Source of the DNA: an uncultured Clostridia bacterium
GTDB taxonomy: Bacteria > Bacillota > Clostridia > Lachnospirales > Lachnospiraceae
Reading direction: 5' to 3'
Assembly: GCA_946405675.1 (NCBI GenBank)
Contig: CAMJIC010000010.1
Span: 1-24,138 of the forward strand
DNA: 24,138 nucleotides
Shown piece after piece: positions 21,054-24,138 of this stretch. The position numbers and the translations under genes are program-made. Each line of letters starts with the position of its first letter. The stretch's first letter is position 1. A model generated the notes under the pieces. That model searched no databases, was not told the DNA's origin, and saw only the letters and a list, made by a program, of their open reading frames with translations.

Positions 21054-22346
21054 ATGAAAATCATAAAACTGACCGAGGAAACCAGAAACGACCTACTGAC
21101 CACGCTCCTGAAGCGGAGCCCGAACCAGTATTCTGCATATGAGGATACGGTCAATGAGATCGTGGAAAATGTGCGCAGCAGGAAGGATCAGGCTCTGTTC
21201 GAGTACACTGAAAAGTTTGACCATATCACCCTCACCAGGGATACCGTCCAGGTGACGCCGGAAGAGATTGATGACGCTTACCGGAAAGTGGATCCGGAGC
21301 TTCTTGCGGTGATCAGAAGAGCCCTGGCCAACATCCGCGCATATCACGAAAAGCAGAAAAGATACTCCTGGTTTGACTCTCAGGAAAACGGGATCCTGCT
21401 GGGGCAGAAGGTCAGCCCCTTATCCCGGGTCGGTGTATATGTCCCGGGCGGAAAGGCGGTATACCCGTCCTCCGTGCTGATGAACGTGGTTCCGGCGAAG
21501 GTGGCAGGGGTGAAGGAGATCATCATGACCACCCCGTGCCGCGGAGGAGCGGTGAACCCGAACACCCTGGTTGCAGCCAGGGAGGCCGGCGTTGACAGGA
21601 TCTTCAAGGTGGGCGGCGCGCAGGCGGTCGCTGCCCTTGCCCACGGCACCGAGTCCATCCCGAAGGTTGACAAGATTGTCGGACCTGGCAATATCTTTGT
21701 CGCCCTTGCCAAAAAGGCAGTCTATGGATTTGTGGGGATCGATTCCATCGCCGGACCCAGCGAGATCACCGTTCTTGCGGATGAGACGGCGAAGGCCCGC
21801 TTTGTCGCCGCTGACCTGCTCAGCCAGGCCGAGCACGATGAGCTGGCATCCGCGATCCTTGTGACGACCTCGCCAAAGCTTGCGCAGGACGTGTCTCGAG
21901 AAATCGATCAATTTCTCGAGACGCTTTCAAGGGCTGACATCATCAGGAAATCCCTGGACAACTATGGATACATCCTTCTTGTGGATTCCCTTGCGGATGG
22001 GATCAGGACCGTGGACGAGATCGCCCCGGAGCATCTGGAAATTGTTACATCGAATCCGTTCGATACGATGACCAGGGTGCACAACGCCGGTGCGATGTTC
22101 CTCGGCGGATACTCCAGCGAACCGCTGGGAGATTACTATGCCGGGCCGAACCACATCCTGCCGACAAACGGAACCGCCCGGTTCTTCAGCCCCCTTGGCG
22201 TGGATGACTTTGTAAAGAAATCCAGTGTAATCTACTACTCGGAAGAAGCATTGCGCGCAGTCCATGAGGACATTGAAGCATTCGCGAAGGCGGAGGAGCT
22301 TACTGCCCACGCGAATTCCGTCGCAGTCCGTTTTGATGCGGAGTAA
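21054..22346 (+). CDS. hisD: Histidinol dehydrogenase
   Basis: The 430-residue product is normal length from ATG 21054 (MKIIKL). An in-frame ATG at 20832 would add 74 residues from an ATPase remnant and has no ribosome binding site. HisD motifs are GVYVPGGKAVYPSSVLMN, KVGGAQAVAALAHGT, IDSIAGPSEI, Gln258/His261 in QAEHDE, Glu326/His327 in APEHLE and GPNHILPTNG. Those pairs match the zinc and catalytic residues known in E. coli HisD. It oxidises histidinol to histidine in two NAD-dependent steps. It has only a weak ribosome binding site (GGAAG at 21031 or GAGAGA nearer) and, after the insertion, probably depends on the promoter at 20014. Confidence 0.95.
   Translation: MKIIKLTEETRNDLLTTLLKRSPNQYSAYEDTVNEIVENVRSRKDQALFEYTEKFDHITLTRDTVQVTPEEIDDAYRKVDPELLAVIRRALANIRAYHEKQKRYSWFDSQENGILLGQKVSPLSRVGVYVPGGKAVYPSSVLMNVVPAKVAGVKEIIMTTPCRGGAVNPNTLVAAREAGVDRIFKVGGAQAVAALAHGTESIPKVDKIVGPGNIFVALAKKAVYGFVGIDSIAGPSEITVLADETAKARFVAADLLSQAEHDELASAILVTTSPKLAQDVSREIDQFLETLSRADIIRKSLDNYGYILLVDSLADGIRTVDEIAPEHLEIVTSNPFDTMTRVHNAGAMFLGGYSSEPLGDYYAGPNHILPTNGTARFFSPLGVDDFVKKSSVIYYSEEALRAVHEDIEAFAKAEELTAHANSVAVRFDAE
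21893..21922 (+). repeat. Perfect 12-bp inverted repeat within hisD
   Basis: GTCTCGAGAAAT (21893-21904) and ATTTCTCGAGAC (21911-21922) flank CGATCA; a GC and a GU pair extend the stem outward. It sits in codons for VSREIDQFLETL. It may be chance, an internal mRNA structure or a protein-binding site. Confidence 0.7.
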
Positions 22347-22373
22347 ATTGAAAGAAGGACAGGAGGATCGGAC

Positions 22374-22961
22374 ATGGCCAGGGTTGCTGAAATGGAACGT
22401 TATACCTCTGAGACAAGCATCGAGATCCAGCTGAACCTGGATGGCTCCGGGATCACCCAGCTGGACACCGGCATCGCTTTTTTCGACCACATGCTGGACG
22501 GCTTTGCGAGGCATGGCCTTTTTGACCTGTCAGTAAAATGCGACGGAGACCTCCAGGTGGATGACCATCACACGATCGAAGATACCGGGATCGTGCTGGG
22601 ACAGGCGATTGCGAAGGCCGTCGGAGACAAGAAGGGGATTGCCCGTTACGGGAGCAGGATCCTGCCGATGGATGAAGCGCTGGTGCTCTGTGCACTGGAT
22701 CTTTGCGGCCGCCCGTATTTCTCGTACGACGCTGCCTTCCAGGGAGAGAAGATGGGCGGCATGTCCACCCAGATGGTAAGGGAATTCTTCTACGCCGTCA
22801 GCTACGGTGCCATGATGAACCTTCATCTGAAGGTGATCACTCCGGGAAATGACCATCATATGTGCGAGGCAATGTTCAAGGCATTCGGGAAAGCCCTTGA
22901 CATGGCAACGCAGCTGGATCCCCGTATCACGGATGTCCTCTCCACAAAGGGCGTTATCTGA
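22374..22961 (+). CDS. hisB: Imidazoleglycerol-phosphate dehydratase
   Basis: The 195-residue monofunctional HisB has the paired manganese-binding motifs DDHHTIEDTG and NDHHMCEAMFKA. It also has FFDHMLDGFARHGLFDL and the IARYGSRILPMDEAL segment. It dehydrates IGP to imidazole acetol phosphate, the sixth step of the pathway. ATG 22374 has AGGAGG at 22361-22366. It lies 27 nt after hisD and is clearly in the same transcript. Confidence 0.96.
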   Translation: MARVAEMERYTSETSIEIQLNLDGSGITQLDTGIAFFDHMLDGFARHGLFDLSVKCDGDLQVDDHHTIEDTGIVLGQAIAKAVGDKKGIARYGSRILPMDEALVLCALDLCGRPYFSYDAAFQGEKMGGMSTQMVREFFYAVSYGAMMNLHLKVITPGNDHHMCEAMFKAFGKALDMATQLDPRITDVLSTKGVI

Positions 22962-23112
22962 CCTCATTCCATTCTGGAAGAGGCAACGATGTAACCGGAT
23001 CTTGACCTGTGGAATCGGAGCAAATGGCAGGCAAGATCATAAATAATCTCTGAACAGATCCGAAGGTGGCCTGGGGATTCAGCACGGAATCACAGAAAGG
23101 GAATTGGAATAT

Positions 23113-24138
23113 ATGCGCAGGAAACTGATCACGCCGATCTATCTGAACAAAGGGAAGGCTGTCTCGTCGCTGACCGATGCCTCTGACTTTACCATTGCAG
23201 ATGCGGTGATGGCTGCAGAGGACTACTCCAACAGAGGATCTGATGTATTGATGATATTCGACCAGTCGGATTCGGATGAGGAACACGACAGGTCGCTGAC
23301 ACTGATGCGCAGGATGGCCCGCCTGTCCGATGTTCCGATGTGGGGCGCGGGCAATGTCAGGCGCGTGGAGGATGTCAAAAAGATCCTTTATGCCGGATGC
23401 AGGAAGGCTGTCCTGAACGCAGCGAAGCCATCCAACCTTCAGATGCTCGAAGAAGTGTCCAAACGCTTCGGGCGGGAGAAGATCGCTGTCTGCGCCCTCT
23501 TGAGCGAGCTTCAAAGCCTGCAGCCGGAGCAGCTTACCCTGATCAGGCAGTACGCACAGGATCTGATCATTCTCGGGCAGGAGCTTGAGGAAGGGATCGA
23601 AGCGGCTGACCTGGCGGCACTGACGCAGGAGGCCGCCAGCGCAGAGCAGGAGCAGCCGTCATCCGGCACAGAGCAGGTGCGCGCATCATCAGACGTGAGG
23701 CAGGCGCACATACCGGAATTTCACGTGAGTGCGATCCTTGAAAAGGCGGATCTCTCTGAACACGCGCAGCGCCTGCGCTTCGCAGACAGCCGCCTGGAGG
23801 GAATCGGCGGTGAATTTACCCAGAAAGAAGACGCGGACCTGATGGGACTGAAGGCGCTGATGAAAGAAGACGGCATGACGGTCAATCTGTTTGAAAGCGC
23901 ATTTTCCTGGGAAGACCTTCACAAGGGAGAAAACGGACTGATCCCTGTCGTCGTCCAGGATTACCGGAACGAAGAGGTTCTGATGGTCGCCTATATGAAT
24001 CAGGAAGCCTACGAGAAGACGCTCAGGACCGGTGTCATGACCTATTGGTCAAGATCCCGGCAGGAGCTGTGGGTGAAGGGACTGACCAGCGGACATTTCC
24101 AGTACCTGAAGGAGCTGCGCGTGGACTGCGATAATGAT
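23113..24138 (+). CDS. hisI: HisIE (phosphoribosyl-AMP cyclohydrolase region) with degenerate HisA/HisF-like N-terminal domain; 3' end outside window
   Basis: The frame runs open for 342 codons from ATG 23113 to the window end. Residues from about 264 (FSWEDL) are the HisI cyclohydrolase domain: LIPVVVQDYRNEEVLMVAYMN, TYWSRSRQELWVKG and DCDND at 338-342; a HisE domain may follow off the edge. Residues 1 to about 150 resemble a HisA/HisF (beta/alpha) barrel (RRKLITPIYLNKGKAV, VPMWGAGNVRRVEDVKKILYAG as two adjacent motifs, KAVLNAAKPSN). The two catalytic aspartates of HisF/HisA are not recognisable: the first strand reads TPIYLN and the second-half site VCALLSE. The domain is therefore probably structural or regulatory. 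Ribosome binding site AAAGGGA is moderate. Confidence 0.9.
   Translation, partial: MRRKLITPIYLNKGKAVSSLTDASDFTIADAVMAAEDYSNRGSDVLMIFDQSDSDEEHDRSLTLMRRMARLSDVPMWGAGNVRRVEDVKKILYAGCRKAVLNAAKPSNLQMLEEVSKRFGREKIAVCALLSELQSLQPEQLTLIRQYAQDLIILGQELEEGIEAADLAALTQEAASAEQEQPSSGTEQVRASSDVRQAHIPEFHVSAILEKADLSEHAQRLRFADSRLEGIGGEFTQKEDADLMGLKALMKEDGMTVNLFESAFSWEDLHKGENGLIPVVVQDYRNEEVLMVAYMNQEAYEKTLRTGVMTYWSRSRQELWVKGLTSGHFQYLKELRVDCDND

Overview
The window looks like a chromosomal segment of a gut-type Clostridia/Lachnospiraceae bacterium. The grounds are protein-level resemblance: a RecU resolvase, short-form HisG with HisZ, a hexuronate catabolic cluster, and coaD followed by a coiled-coil gene. Strong AAGGAGG-type ribosome binding sites and moderately high GC (lower in one inserted block) fit this. 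All convincing genes are on the + strand. No rRNA, tRNA, CRISPR array or transposase was seen.

Layout. (1) 1-7825: hexuronate (galacturonate branch) catabolism: 3' part of uxaC, a membrane-anchored NERD-like protein, a LacI-family regulator, uxaB, uxaA, eda and kdgK, closed by a strong terminator at 7849-7906. Together these enzymes take galacturonate to tagaturonate, altronate, KDG and KDPG, then pyruvate plus glyceraldehyde-3-phosphate. (2) 7946-9604: a promoter, a methylglyoxal-synthase-like protein that has lost most catalytic residues, rsmD and coaD, then a terminator. (3) 9729-16407: a coiled-coil protein, an RsuA-type pseudouridine synthase, a YgiQ-type radical SAM protein, a two-TM membrane protein, an RluA-type pseudouridine synthase and recU. 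(4) 16431-24138 (open end): a histidine operon, hisZ-hisG-[insert]-hisD-hisB-hisIE, with a consensus-like promoter and a dyad in front of hisZ.

The his operon is split between hisG and hisD by about 2.5 kb of AT-richer accessory DNA. It holds a truncated AAA-ATPase lacking its usual C-terminal nuclease domain, a perfect 12-bp-stem terminator, a new promoter, a 64-aa protein overlapping a GNAT acetyltransferase (toxin-antitoxin-like), and a decayed ATPase copy fused in frame to the 5' side of hisD.

The most unusual global property is the density of short tandem repeats. There are seven arrays between 5709 and 15384. Three are in-frame expansions inside RNA-modification or radical SAM genes, two are duplications running across stop codons, and two lie in spacers or start regions. 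The uxaA array makes a string of ATGA-coupled micro-ORFs. The best candidates for undescribed biology are the catalytically dead MgsA-like protein, the HisIE with a degenerate HisA/HisF-like N-terminal domain, the inserted GNAT module that now probably drives hisD, and the micro-ORF repeat. All functional calls rest on reading motifs by eye; no database search was run.
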